The notes: generated by a model not told the origin, from the letters alone. Shown: positions 17,658 to 26,236, counted from the stretch's first letter. The stretch: 64,000 nt of DNA from Dyella_A sp049445995 (GCF_049445995.1 NZ_JBMSDZ010000008.1:62001-126000); one strand, 5' to 3'. Numbers and translations: made by a program.

Positions 17658-18018
17658 GGGTGGGATCCGGGCGGGTGCGGGTGCGGGTGGGGGCGGGCAA
17701 GCCGCGCATTGTACGCGGCCCCCAGCCGGCACCCAACCATCGGATCCGACGTGCGGACGGGTATGGCGGCGATCGTCGGGCGGCACCACGATCGGGGTGC
17801 GATACAACGTCGCGACGCCCGGGCAAAGTGTCGCAAGTGATCCGTCGCGGGTGATGGCATGTTGTCTGCGTAGTCCGCGGAAAGCCTCACGAATGGCGCG
17901 GTCACGCATATCGCAAAGGGCTGCGCGACGCCCTGATCCCGATCATGCGCCTGCGTCATTGTTGCCCAGTGCGCGGGTGCGGCCTATCATTCCATCGTTC
18001 CAGGCACGCCGGATCCCC
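17658..18018. other. 361-bp divergent intergenic region between putA and the cta cluster
   Basis: No gene is supported here. It holds a G-rich run at 17673-17697 (five G-tracts of three or more, spaced by 1-3 bases) on the strand opposite putA mRNA, directly before the putA start. It also holds the promoter for the DUF2244/cta genes at 17962-17990. No clear putA promoter could be assigned. Confidence 0.6.
17962..17990 (+). promoter_or_regulatory. sigma-70-like promoter of the DUF2244-cta cluster
   Basis: TTGCCC (17962-17967), a 17-base spacer and TATCAT (17985-17990). Transcription would start near 17997, about 22 bases before the ATG of the DUF2244 gene, and could run into ctaC. Confidence 0.6.
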
Positions 18019-18501
18019 ATGATCGTGCTTCGACCTGCTGCCGATGGTCTGCCGTGCGCACTGTGGCTTCGCCCCAATCGCATGCTGAGCCGACACGGAC
18101 TGCGTCGACTGATCATGGTGCTGGCAGTGCTGGCGCTGACAACCGCCGGTCTGGGTGCGTGGCAGGGGAACGTGTTTGCTCCGCTGTTCGCCTTGGTTGA
18201 ATCCGTGGTCGTGGCTGTGGCCCTCAGCGCCGCCTGGCGGGCAGGAGACCGCGGCGAGCGCATCACCCTCGACGAAACGTCGCTGGAGGTGCGGGTGCTG
18301 CCGGGGCGACGATGCATCCGGTTCCAGTCCCACTGGGTGCGGGTGAAGCTGGCCCCGGGACAGGGCCGCCAGCGGCTGGTGCTGTCATCGCATGGTCGCG
18401 AGCTGGAGATCGGAGCCTTTCTCGCGGACGGGGAGCGCGCCGAGCTGTCGAGGAAACTCATGGTGCTGCTGGCCGAGCTCAAGGGTCCGTGGTGCAGGTA
18501 G
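18019..18501 (+). CDS. DUF2244 family membrane protein, first gene of the cta cluster
   Basis: A 160-residue protein with two membrane segments (about 30-47 and 50-68) followed by a soluble part with FQSHWVRVKLAP, a DUF2244 feature. Proteins of this family are commonly encoded next to cytochrome c oxidase subunit II genes, but their role is not established. Start ATG 18019 lies about 22 bases after the predicted transcription start. The stop is 20 bases before the ctaC start. A part in oxidase assembly or membrane insertion is an inference from position only. Confidence 0.82.
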   Translation: MIVLRPAADGLPCALWLRPNRMLSRHGLRRLIMVLAVLALTTAGLGAWQGNVFAPLFALVESVVVAVALSAAWRAGDRGERITLDETSLEVRVLPGRRCIRFQSHWVRVKLAPGQGRQRLVLSSHGRELEIGAFLADGERAELSRKLMVLLAELKGPWCR

Positions 18502-18521
18502 GTTCAACAAAGGTGCAAGAC

Positions 18522-19460
18522 ATGACATCTGGCGGCATCAAGCCTCACGGTATCAAGCGCGCGGTGCTGGCCGGCCTCGCCGGCGCGCTCGCCCTGTTCG
18601 GCGGCGCGGCGACGGCCAACCCGAAGGAATGGCAGCTCAACATGACGCGCGGCGCCAGCGAATGGTCGCCGGAAGCCTATTTCCTCAACAACGTGTCGCT
18701 CGGCGTGTGCGTGGCGATCGGCATCCTGGTGTTCGGCGCGATGTTCATCGCGATGTTCCGCTTCCGCAAATCGCGCGGGGCGGTGGCCGAGAAGTGGTCG
18801 CACAACACCATGCTCGAAGTGGTGTGGACGACGATCCCGGTGATCATCCTGGTCGTGCTCGCCTACCTGGCCACCGGCGGCCTGACCTCGTTCGCGAACA
18901 CCACCGGCTCGCAGATGACCGTCAAGGTCACCGGCTACCAGTGGAAGTGGCGCTACGACTACGTCGACTACAAGGGCAAGGCGATCGACAAGGTCGGCTT
19001 CATGTCCAAGCTCGACGACCTCAGCAACGAGACCCGCCAGCTGGATTCGGGCATGGATCCGAAGGCGGTGCAGGTGAACGGCGAGAACACCTACCTGCTC
19101 GACGTCGACAAGCCGCTGGTGGTGCCGGTGGGCACCAAGATCCGCTTCGTCATCACCGCCGGCGACGTGATCCATTCGTGGTGGGTGCCGGCGCTGGGCT
19201 GGAAGATGGATGCCATCCCGGGCATCGTCAATGCCGCCTGGACAAACATCAAGGAGCCGGGCATCTATCGCGGCCAGTGCGCCGAGCTGTGCGGCCAGGA
19301 CCACGGCTTCATGCCGATCGTGGTCAAGGCGCTGCCGAAGGCCGAGTTCGAGCAGTGGCTGGCGCAGCAGCAGGCAGCCAACGCGCCGAAGCCGGCGGCG
19401 CCCGCCGCCGCACCGGCCACCACGCAGGTCAAGACTCCCGCCCCGGGCAACCAGGGCTGA
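18522..19460 (+). CDS. ctaC: cytochrome c oxidase subunit II
   Basis: A 312-residue subunit II of a heme-copper oxidase. A signal-like segment (about 10-28) is followed by two membrane helices (about 50-72 and 93-115) and a periplasmic cupredoxin domain. The binuclear CuA ligands are complete: H218 in DVIHSWW, then C253-AEL-C257-GQD-H261-GF-M264. There is no heme c motif, so electrons come from a separate cytochrome, possibly the cytochrome c4 encoded at 59.4 kb. A Pro/Ala-rich tail of about 30 residues closes the protein. The ATG at 18522 follows AAGGTG by six bases; longer in-frame starts overlap the DUF2244 gene. Confidence 0.97.
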   Translation: MTSGGIKPHGIKRAVLAGLAGALALFGGAATANPKEWQLNMTRGASEWSPEAYFLNNVSLGVCVAIGILVFGAMFIAMFRFRKSRGAVAEKWSHNTMLEVVWTTIPVIILVVLAYLATGGLTSFANTTGSQMTVKVTGYQWKWRYDYVDYKGKAIDKVGFMSKLDDLSNETRQLDSGMDPKAVQVNGENTYLLDVDKPLVVPVGTKIRFVITAGDVIHSWWVPALGWKMDAIPGIVNAAWTNIKEPGIYRGQCAELCGQDHGFMPIVVKALPKAEFEQWLAQQQAANAPKPAAPAAAPATTQVKTPAPGNQG

Positions 19461-19523
19461 TTTTCCGGAGGACCGCCTTCCGGCGGTCCCACGCCATTAC
19501 GCATCAGGCAGAGGTTCAAGGCC

Positions 19524-21140
19524 ATGGCCCACACAGCCACCCACGACCACCACGACGACCATCACGGCGCGCCGTCGAATTTCTTCACGCGCTGGTTCAT
19601 GTCCACCAACCACAAGGACATCGGCACGCTGTACCTGGTGTTCGCGCTGGTGATGTTCTTCATCGGCGGCAGCTTCGCGATGGTGATCCGCGCCGAGTTG
19701 TTCAAGCCGGGCCTGCAGCTGGTGCAGCCGTACTTCTTCAACCAGATGACCACCATGCATGCGCTGGTGATGATCTTCGGCGCGGTGATGCCGGCCTTCG
19801 TGGGCCTGGGCAATTGGATGATCCCGCTGATGATCGGCGCGCCGGACATGGCGCTGCCGCGCATGAACAACCTGTCGTTCTGGATCATGCCGTTCGCCTT
19901 CGCGCTGCTGCTGTCCACGCTGTTCACCGCGGGCGGCGCCCCGGCCGGTGGCTGGACGATGTATCCGCCGCTGGCGCTGCAGGGCGGTTCGGTGGCGCAG
20001 ATGGTGTTCGCGATCCACCTGATGGGCATCAGCTCGATCATGGGCGCGATCAACATCATCGCCACGATCCTCAACATGCGCGCGCCGGGCATGGACCTGC
20101 TGAAGATGCCGGTGTTCGTCTGGAGCTGGCTGATCACCGCCTTCCTGCTGATCGCGGTGATGCCGGTGCTGGCCGGCGCGGTGACCATGCTGCTGACCGA
20201 CAAGTATTTCGGCACCAGCTTCTTCAATGCCGCCGGCGGCGGTGACCCGGTGCTGTACCAGCACATCTTCTGGTTCTTCGGGCACCCCGAGGTGTACATC
20301 ATGATCCTGCCGGCGTTCGGGATCATCTCGGAGATCATCCCGACCTTCGCCCGCAAGCCGATCTTCGGCTACAAGGCGATGGTGTTCGCGATCGCCTCGA
20401 TCGCCTTCCTGTCGTTCATCGTGTGGGCGCACCACATGTTCGCCGTCGGCCTGCCGCTGGGTGCCGAAATCTTCTTCATGTACGCCACGATGCTGATCGC
20501 GGTGCCGACCGGCGTGAAGGTGTTCAACTGGGTGAGCACCATGTGGGGCGGCTCGATGACGTTCGAGACGCCGATGCTGTTCGCCATCGCCTTCGTCATC
20601 CTGTTCACCATCGGCGGCTTCTCCGGCCTGATGCTGGCGCTGGCGCCGGCCGACTTCCAGTACCAGGACACCTACTTCGTGGTGGCCCATTTCCACTACG
20701 TGCTGGTGACCGGCGCGGTGTTCGCGATCATTGCCGCCACCTACTACTGGCTGCCCAAGTGGACCGGCCGGATGTATTCCGAGACCTGGGGCAAGATCCA
20801 TTTCTGGAACTCGGTGATCTGGGTCAACGTGCTGTTCTTCCCGCAGCACTTCCTGGGCCTGGCCGGCATGCCGCGGCGCATCCCCGACTACAACGTTGCG
20901 TTCGCCAACTTCAACATGATCAGCTCGATCGGCGGCTTCCTGTTCGGCGCGTCGCAGATCATCTTCGTGGGAGTCATCATCCATACGGTGTGGGGCTCCA
21001 AGAAGAAGGCCACCGACCGCGTGTGGGAGGGAGCCAAGGGCCTGGAGTGGACGTTGCCGTCGCCGCCTCCGTTCCATTCCTTCGAGGTGCCGCCGGTCAT
21101 CAACGACGACGAACTGGCGCACGGCCATACCGACCACTGA
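19524..21140 (+). CDS. ctaD: cytochrome c oxidase subunit I
   Basis: A 538-residue catalytic subunit with twelve membrane helices; it binds heme a and the heme a3-CuB centre and pumps protons. Visible landmarks: a His-rich N-terminus, MSTNHKDIGTLYL (about 27), the low-spin heme His in TTMHALVMIF (about 77), the His-Tyr crosslink motif WFFGHPEVYIMILP (about 246-259), the CuB histidines in AHHMFAVG (about 303) and the heme ligands in VVAHFHYVL (about 389). The K-channel Tyr and the D-channel region are present, which indicates an A-type oxidase. It starts 63 bases after ctaC and belongs to the same transcription unit. Confidence 0.98.
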   Translation: MAHTATHDHHDDHHGAPSNFFTRWFMSTNHKDIGTLYLVFALVMFFIGGSFAMVIRAELFKPGLQLVQPYFFNQMTTMHALVMIFGAVMPAFVGLGNWMIPLMIGAPDMALPRMNNLSFWIMPFAFALLLSTLFTAGGAPAGGWTMYPPLALQGGSVAQMVFAIHLMGISSIMGAINIIATILNMRAPGMDLLKMPVFVWSWLITAFLLIAVMPVLAGAVTMLLTDKYFGTSFFNAAGGGDPVLYQHIFWFFGHPEVYIMILPAFGIISEIIPTFARKPIFGYKAMVFAIASIAFLSFIVWAHHMFAVGLPLGAEIFFMYATMLIAVPTGVKVFNWVSTMWGGSMTFETPMLFAIAFVILFTIGGFSGLMLALAPADFQYQDTYFVVAHFHYVLVTGAVFAIIAATYYWLPKWTGRMYSETWGKIHFWNSVIWVNVLFFPQHFLGLAGMPRRIPDYNVAFANFNMISSIGGFLFGASQIIFVGVIIHTVWGSKKKATDRVWEGAKGLEWTLPSPPPFHSFEVPPVINDDELAHGHTDH

Positions 21141-21188
21141 TAAAGTTGCACGCCACCGCGCAGGCGGTGGCTTGACGGGGCAGCCGAC

Positions 21189-21311
21189 ATGCACGAATCG
21201 CCGCAGGCCATGATGGAAACGCGTCGCCGCGCCGCCAGGCGCACCGCGCTGATCATGGGCAGCGTGGCGCTGGCGATCTTTGCGCTGTCGCTGTTCCAGA
21301 TGGTGCGATAA
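21189..21311 (+). CDS. 40-residue single-span protein, cytochrome oxidase small assembly protein-like
   Basis: A 40-codon ORF between ctaD and ctaE: a polar, Arg-rich N-terminus (METRRRAARRTA, residues 9-20) and one membrane span (about 20-37). In beta- and gammaproteobacterial cta clusters a protein of this size and design, named cytochrome oxidase small assembly protein, sits directly upstream of ctaG. Here ctaG itself is missing. The start is ATG 21189; internal ATGs at residues 8 and 9 are alternatives. There is no strong ribosome binding site. The assignment rests on size, layout and position. Confidence 0.6.
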   Translation: MHESPQAMMETRRRAARRTALIMGSVALAIFALSLFQMVR

Positions 21312-21408
21312 CGCCGACGCGCGATGCGGGCCGGCGCGAAACAGAGCAGTTCCCTGCGTGGCATGGCGGGGTCGATGTCAGAAAGAGATATCCACGGGAA
21401 TCTTCACG

Positions 21409-22296
21409 ATGGGTCAGCAGCAAGACGCTTACTTCGTTCCAACCAAGAGCTCGTGGCCGATCGTCGCCGCCGTGGTGATGTTCGTCACCATGTTCGGCGC
21501 CAGCCACTGGCTCAGTGCCCAGCCGGGTGACACCGGTTTCGGCAAGACCGTGCTCACCGTCGGCATCCTCGGCGTGCTGGGCATGTTCTTCGGATGGTTC
21601 CGTTCGGTGATTCGCGAGTCGCTCGCCGGTAACTACAACAGCCAGGTGGACCGCTCGTTCCGCCTGGGCATGCTGTGGTTCATCTTCTCCGAGGTGATGT
21701 TCTTCGGCGCCTTCTTCGGCGCGCTGTTCTACGCGCGCATGTTTGCGGTGCCGTGGCTCGGCGGCGAAGGCCACGGCGTGCTGACCAACCAGTTCCTCTA
21801 CCCGTCGTATACCGGCGGCTGGGGCGCGGCCGGTGGCAATGGCCCGCAGGCGATCGGCGGCCACTTCCAGACGGTCGGTGCGTGGGGGCTGCCGCTGCTC
21901 AATACGCTGGTCCTGCTCAGCTCCAGCGTGACGGTGACCATCGCGCACCATGCGCTCAAGTCCGCCCACCGCGGCAAGGTGCTGGTGTTCCTCGGCCTCA
22001 CGGTGCTGCTCGGCGCGACGTTCCTCTACTGCCAGGCGCACGAGTACATGGAGGCCTACAGGGAGCTCAACCTGACGCTGCACTCGGGCGTGTACGGCTC
22101 GACCTTCTTCATGCTCACCGGCTTCCACGGCATGCACGTGACGCTGGGCACCATCATGCTGGCGGTGATCTGGTTGCGCGTGGCGAAGGGCCATTTCAAC
22201 AAGGAGCACCACTTCGGCTTCGAGGCGGTGGCGTGGTACTGGCACTTCGTCGACGTGGTCTGGCTCGGCCTGTTCATGTTCGTCTATATCCTCTGA
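21409..22296 (+). CDS. ctaE: cytochrome c oxidase subunit III
   Basis: A 295-residue subunit III with seven predicted membrane helices. Conserved features are FRLGMLWFIFSEVMFFGAFF (about 84-103), the paired helices with HHALKSAH (about 182), the QAHEY motif (about 209) and the C-terminal AVAWYWHFVDVVWLGLF (about 274-290). It stabilises the catalytic core against turnover inactivation. A long loop of about 35 residues after the second helices (GEGHGVLTNQ... to QTVG) is typical of this branch. Start ATG 21409; GGGA lies about 11 bases upstream. It is the last structural gene of the cluster and ends just before a strong terminator. Confidence 0.96.
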   Translation: MGQQQDAYFVPTKSSWPIVAAVVMFVTMFGASHWLSAQPGDTGFGKTVLTVGILGVLGMFFGWFRSVIRESLAGNYNSQVDRSFRLGMLWFIFSEVMFFGAFFGALFYARMFAVPWLGGEGHGVLTNQFLYPSYTGGWGAAGGNGPQAIGGHFQTVGAWGLPLLNTLVLLSSSVTVTIAHHALKSAHRGKVLVFLGLTVLLGATFLYCQAHEYMEAYRELNLTLHSGVYGSTFFMLTGFHGMHVTLGTIMLAVIWLRVAKGHFNKEHHFGFEAVAWYWHFVDVVWLGLFMFVYIL

Positions 22297-22316
22297 GCCG
22301 CGTCCGCTGCGGATAC

Positions 22317-22346
22317 GCAAAAGCCCGCCGAAAGGCGGGCTTTTGC
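22317..22346 (+). terminator. terminator after ctaE
   Basis: A perfect 13-bp stem (22317-22329 with 22334-22346) with a GAAA tetraloop; the right arm contains TTTT. The A/T blocks in both arms make it usable from both strands, which fits the convergent gene on the other side. Confidence 0.9.
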
Positions 22347-22424
22347 TTGCCCGGGAGGCCGGACGCATCGCCGCATCGCGCGATGTGCGCCGCCGCCTCC
22401 CGCTACAATCCGGGATCGACGACG

Positions 22425-22640
22425 TCAGCGGTTGACGCCGTGCGGGTGCAGCCAGCCCATCCAGATACCGAACATCACCATCAGGATCAGCAGCACGGAC
22501 AGGCCGATACGCCGGGTCAGCGCCCACACGGTGCGCTTGCTGTCCCCCCTGTCGGTCATCATGAAGTACAGCGCCTGGCCGAGGTTGAACAACACCACGA
22601 ACAGCATGACGACCAGCGCATATTTATAGACGGTTTCCAC
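22425..22640 (-). CDS. twin transmembrane protein, DUF2909 family
   Basis: A 71-residue protein with two membrane helices (about 6-26 and 45-65) joined by the polar loop TDRGDSKRTVWALTRR, the signature of the DUF2909 family. Members sit next to oxidase genes in many beta- and gammaproteobacteria; their role is unknown. The start is a GTG at 22640 with only a weak GAG upstream. It is convergent with ctaE and divergent from the SURF1 gene, with 59 bases between the two starts. Confidence 0.82.
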   Translation of the reverse strand: METVYKYALVVMLFVVLFNLGQALYFMMTDRGDSKRTVWALTRRIGLSVLLILMVMFGIWMGWLHPHGVNR

Positions 22641-22699
22641 GTGACTGACTCGAAAAACGACGATTTTGCGAGTATAGCCCGCTCGCTCGGGGTGACCGG

Positions 22700-23434
22700 G
22701 TGAGCGGGCTGCGTCGTCCCGCGTGGTGGTCTGTCGCACTGACCGTCGCCGGCGCGCTGCTTTTCGTGCGTCTGGGCCTGTGGCAGCTGCATCGCGCCGA
22801 CGAGAAGGAAGCGCTGCTGCGTCGCTATGCCACGTCGGCCACGGCGCCCGTGCAGGCCTTCGATCGGGTGGCCGCGGCGCCACCGGCCACGGCGTATCCA
22901 CGGGTGCGCCTGAGCGGCCGGTATCTGCCCGGCCGGATCTACCTGCTCGACAATCCGAAGCACGATGCACTGGGCGGCGTGGAGGTGTACGCGCCGCTGC
23001 AACGGCCCGGGCACGCACGACTGCTGCTGGTCGACCTGGGCTTCCTGCCGGGCAACGGCACCGATACCGCGCCGCAGGTGCCGCCGCTGCCGACGGGCGA
23101 CGTCGCGCTGCAGGGCCTGTACGTGCCGCCGCCGGGCGTGGCGCTGGAGATGGGCGGCGACGCGCTGGCGCAGCAGGACAGGTACCCGAAAAAGACCGTC
23201 TACCTCGATCCCGCGCAGGTGGCGCGCGATCTGGGTCGCCCGCTGTATCCGCGCCTGCTCGCGCTGGACCCCGATCCGGCGGCGATCTACGTGCGCAAGC
23301 ACACCCTCGATTTCTCCGCGATGCCGCCCTCGCGGCATCGCGCCTACGCGTTCCAGTGGTTCACCTTCGCCGTGGCGGCGGTGGTGATCTTCCTGGTGCT
23401 CCACCGCAAGCGCCGCCCCCGGGCGCGTTCCTAG
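22700..23434 (+). CDS. SURF1 family cytochrome oxidase biogenesis protein
   Basis: A 244-residue SURF1 protein: a membrane helix near each end (about 8-26 and 218-236) and a periplasmic domain between them. Conserved parts are LGLWQLHRADEK (about 24-35), the YLLDN stretch (about 80) and LLLVDLGF (about 110). SURF1 assists insertion of heme a into subunit I. Start is GTG 22700 with GGGGTGA just upstream. The gene is followed after 15 bases by the SCO-like gene and then ctaA and ctaB, forming a four-gene assembly unit on the plus strand. Confidence 0.9.
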   Translation: MSGLRRPAWWSVALTVAGALLFVRLGLWQLHRADEKEALLRRYATSATAPVQAFDRVAAAPPATAYPRVRLSGRYLPGRIYLLDNPKHDALGGVEVYAPLQRPGHARLLLVDLGFLPGNGTDTAPQVPPLPTGDVALQGLYVPPPGVALEMGGDALAQQDRYPKKTVYLDPAQVARDLGRPLYPRLLALDPDPAAIYVRKHTLDFSAMPPSRHRAYAFQWFTFAVAAVVIFLVLHRKRRPRARS

Positions 23435-23449
23435 CACGAGTCGCACGCC

Positions 23450-24046
23450 ATGAATGTCCCTGCTCCCGATCGCGCGCAGCGCGCCAGTCGCGCCAAGCTG
23501 CTGCTGATCACAGCGGTGTTCGCCGCGCCGATCGTCGTCGCCGCGATCCTCACCGTTACCGGCTGGCAGCCCGAAGGCAAGGGCAACGGTCTGCCGATCA
23601 TGCCGCAGCGCAACTTCGTCGCCGAAGCGGTGACCGTGAAGCTGGCCGACGGCGGCACCTATGCGTGGCGCGACACGCAGCCACGGCTGACCCTGATCGC
23701 CCTGGTCGGGCCGCAGTGCGCCGCGCGCTGCGTCGACACGCTGACCCAAATGGCCGCCGCGCGGGTCACCCTGTCGCGCAACATGCCGCGGCTGCGCCTG
23801 CTGCTGCTGGGCACGCCGCCGGCGGGCGAGCCGGTGAAGGACGGTCGCGTCGCGCTGGGCGCCAACCCGGATGCCTCCTTCCTGCTGGGCCGCGACGTGG
23901 CCGGCAAGCTCGCCGCGTTCGCGCCCACCGCGCCCGACAGCGTCAGCGCCGTGCTGGTCGAGTCCAACGGCACCGCGCTGTCGCTGTATCCGGCCGGCTT
24001 CGACACCACCGGCCTGCGCAAGGATCTGCAGAAGGTGATCCGCTGA
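23450..24046 (+). CDS. membrane-anchored SCO-like/thioredoxin-fold protein of the cta cluster
   Basis: A 198-residue protein with one membrane anchor (about 17-37) and a periplasmic domain of thioredoxin-like pattern. It carries C90-AAR-C94, the CxxxC spacing of SCO copper chaperones, in the position expected for the redox/copper motif. A clear SCO C-terminal histidine motif is not obvious. Its place between SURF1 and ctaA points to oxidase assembly, perhaps CuA or CuB delivery or thiol reduction; that is inference. The stop overlaps the ctaA start in TGATG, which indicates translational coupling. Confidence 0.75.
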   Translation: MNVPAPDRAQRASRAKLLLITAVFAAPIVVAAILTVTGWQPEGKGNGLPIMPQRNFVAEAVTVKLADGGTYAWRDTQPRLTLIALVGPQCAARCVDTLTQMAAARVTLSRNMPRLRLLLLGTPPAGEPVKDGRVALGANPDASFLLGRDVAGKLAAFAPTAPDSVSAVLVESNGTALSLYPAGFDTTGLRKDLQKVIR

Positions 24047-25212
24047 TGACGCCGCGCTCCACGCTCGTGCTGCGTCGCCTCGCCCTGCTGGCCGCGCTGT
24101 TCGCCTTCGGCCTGGTGATGTTCGGCGCCTTCGTGCGCCTGTCCAACGCCGGGCTGTCCTGCCCGGACTGGCCCACCTGCTACGGCAAGGCGACCTGGCC
24201 CACCGCGGTGCACGAGGTGGCGAAGGCCGATGCGGCCTTCCCGCAGCGACCGTACGAGGATGCCAAGGCCTGGCGCGAGCAGGTGCACCGCATCCTCGCC
24301 GGCACGCTGGGCCTTGCCGTGTTCGCGATGGCGCTGATCGCCGCCTGGCGGCAGCGCTGGAACGCGCTGGCGGTGCTGGCCGGCGCCGTGCTCGCGGCAG
24401 TGGGCGTGGCGCTGTACATGCGCGGCGCGTACGTGATCTCGACGGTGATCTCGGTGCTGGCGATCGGCCTGCCGCTCATGGCCGCGTTCACGCTGCGCCG
24501 TCCCGGCGCCTGGCGCGTCAGCGTGCTGGCGCTGGCGGTGATCATCTTCCAGGCCATGCTCGGCATGTGGACGGTGACCTTGCTGCTCAAGCCGATCGTG
24601 GTGATGGGCCACCTGCTGGGCGGCCTCACCACGTTCTCGCTGCTGGCCTGGTCGGCGATGCGCTATGCCGGCGTGGGCGCCGACGACGACCGCCACGCGG
24701 CGCTGCGCAAGGCGGTAATCGTAGGCGTGGTACTGCTGGCATGCCAGATCGCGCTGGGCGGCTGGACCTCGTCGAACTACGCCGCGCTGGCCTGCGGCAC
24801 CGATTTCCCGAAATGCCTGGGCCAGTGGATGCCGGCCACCGACTTCAGGGAAGGCTTCGTGCTCTGGCGCGGCATCGGCGTGAACTACGAAGGCGGCGTG
24901 CTCGACATGGCCGCGCGCAGCGCGATCCAGATCGTCCACCGCATCGGTGCGCTGGTGGTGTTCTGCTACCTCGGCTGGCTCTCGCACAAGGCGGCGCGCG
25001 CCGGCCTGCGCGGGCTCGGCATCGCGATCGGCGTGGCGCTGGTGGCGCAGGTGCTGCTGGGCATCGGCAACGTGCACTTCGGCCTGCCGCTGTGGGTGGC
25101 CACCGCGCACAACGGCATGGCTGCCCTGCTGCTGTTCACCCTGCTGGCTACGCTTGCCCGCACCCAGCACCGCCGGCCGGATGGCCCGCCGCTGGTAGAA
25201 TCGACCGGATGA
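24046..25212 (+). CDS. ctaA: heme A synthase (COX15/CtaA family)
   Basis: A 388-residue protein with eight predicted membrane helices. It oxidises the C8 methyl of heme O to give heme A. The conserved histidines are visible in REQVHRILAGTLG (about 79-91), VMGHLLGGLTTFSL (about 186-199) and IQIVHRIGALVVF (about 305-317). The N-terminal motif GAFVRLSNAGLSCPDWPTCYG (about 23-43) is the family signature with paired cysteines. The start overlaps the previous stop by one base, and the stop overlaps the ctaB start in ATGA, so the genes are translationally coupled. Confidence 0.96.
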   Translation: MTPRSTLVLRRLALLAALFAFGLVMFGAFVRLSNAGLSCPDWPTCYGKATWPTAVHEVAKADAAFPQRPYEDAKAWREQVHRILAGTLGLAVFAMALIAAWRQRWNALAVLAGAVLAAVGVALYMRGAYVISTVISVLAIGLPLMAAFTLRRPGAWRVSVLALAVIIFQAMLGMWTVTLLLKPIVVMGHLLGGLTTFSLLAWSAMRYAGVGADDDRHAALRKAVIVGVVLLACQIALGGWTSSNYAALACGTDFPKCLGQWMPATDFREGFVLWRGIGVNYEGGVLDMAARSAIQIVHRIGALVVFCYLGWLSHKAARAGLRGLGIAIGVALVAQVLLGIGNVHFGLPLWVATAHNGMAALLLFTLLATLARTQHRRPDGPPLVESTG

Positions 25213-26117
25213 GTGCCCACGTCCGCGAATACCTGCAACTGACCAAGCCACGCGTCGTCGCGCTGCTGGTGTTCTGTGCCGTGATCGGCATGTTCCTGGC
25301 GGTGCCCGGCGTGCCGCCGTGGCGGGCGCTGGTGTTCGGCACGCTGGGCATCTGGATGGCCTCGGGTTCCGCGGCGGCGTTCAACCACCTGATCGACGAG
25401 CGCATCGACAAGCTGATGGCGCGTACTGCACGGCGCCCGCTGGCCACCGGTGCGCTCAGCGCGCATCAGGTGCTGGCGTTCGCGGTGCTGCTGGGCGTGG
25501 CGTCGATGCTGGTGCTGGCACTGCTGGTGAACCTGCTCACCGCGGTGCTCACCTTCGGCGGGCTCATCGGCTATGCGCTGGTCTACACCGCCTACCTCAA
25601 GCGCGCCACCCCGCAGAACATCGTGATCGGTGGCCTCGCCGGCGCGATTCCGCCGGTGCTGGGCTGGACCGCGGTCACCGGCGAGCTGCACGCCTTCGCG
25701 CTGCAGCTGTGCCTGATCATCTTCGTGTGGACGCCGCCGCATTTCTGGGCGCTGGCGATCTTCCGCCGCGACGACTACGCCCGCGCGCAGGTGCCGATGC
25801 TGCCGGTGACCCACGGCGTGGTCTACACGCGCTGGCACGTGCTGTTCTACACCGTGCTGCTGGTGCTGGTGACCCTGCTGCCGGCGATCACCGGCTACAC
25901 CGGGCTGGTCTACCTCGGCGGCGCGATCGTGCTCGACGCGGTGTTCCTGTACTACGCGGTCCGCCTGCTGAACCCGCCGGACGACTACTTTCCGATGCGC
26001 GTGTTCAACTACTCCATCGTCTACCTGATGGCGCTGTTCGCGCTGCTGCTGGCCGATCACTGGATCGTCGGCGCCATGTCGCCCACGCCCACGCTGGTGT
26101 TCCAGTCCGCGCAATAA
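25209..26117 (+). CDS. ctaB: protoheme IX farnesyltransferase (heme O synthase)
   Basis: A 302-residue UbiA-type prenyltransferase with about nine membrane helices. It adds the farnesyl group to heme B, making heme O for CtaA. The prenyl-diphosphate-binding motif is NHLIDERIDKLMARTARRPL (about 57-76). Other conserved parts are YTAYLKRATPQNIVIGG (about 127-143) and FRRDDYARAQVPMLP (about 186-200). Start ATG 25209 overlaps ctaA by four bases. It is the last gene of the assembly unit; 18 bases after its stop comes the promoter of the mgtA leader. Confidence 0.97.
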   Translation: MSAHVREYLQLTKPRVVALLVFCAVIGMFLAVPGVPPWRALVFGTLGIWMASGSAAAFNHLIDERIDKLMARTARRPLATGALSAHQVLAFAVLLGVASMLVLALLVNLLTAVLTFGGLIGYALVYTAYLKRATPQNIVIGGLAGAIPPVLGWTAVTGELHAFALQLCLIIFVWTPPHFWALAIFRRDDYARAQVPMLPVTHGVVYTRWHVLFYTVLLVLVTLLPAITGYTGLVYLGGAIVLDAVFLYYAVRLLNPPDDYFPMRVFNYSIVYLMALFALLLADHWIVGAMSPTPTLVFQSAQ

Positions 26118-26135
26118 CTTTCGCAGCCGCAAGGG

Positions 26136-26164
26136 TTGACAGCGCCCTGCTGCAGCACAACAAT
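26136..26164 (+). promoter_or_regulatory. sigma-70 promoter of the mgtA leader transcript
   Basis: A perfect -35 TTGACA (26136-26141), a 17-base spacer and AACAAT (26159-26164, four of six matches). Transcription would begin near 26171, giving a leader of about 550 bases before mgtA. Confidence 0.7.
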
Positions 26165-26236
26165 CCGCGCGCCGTCCGGCGCGCTCGTGCCGGTACGCAA
26201 CCCCAGTCCAACCAACCCAAGGCATATGGACGTCTA

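Noticed and set aside
15426..17840. Open plus-strand frame of about 800 codons opposite putA
   Set aside because: PutA is unmistakable on the other strand; this frame has no recognisable motif.
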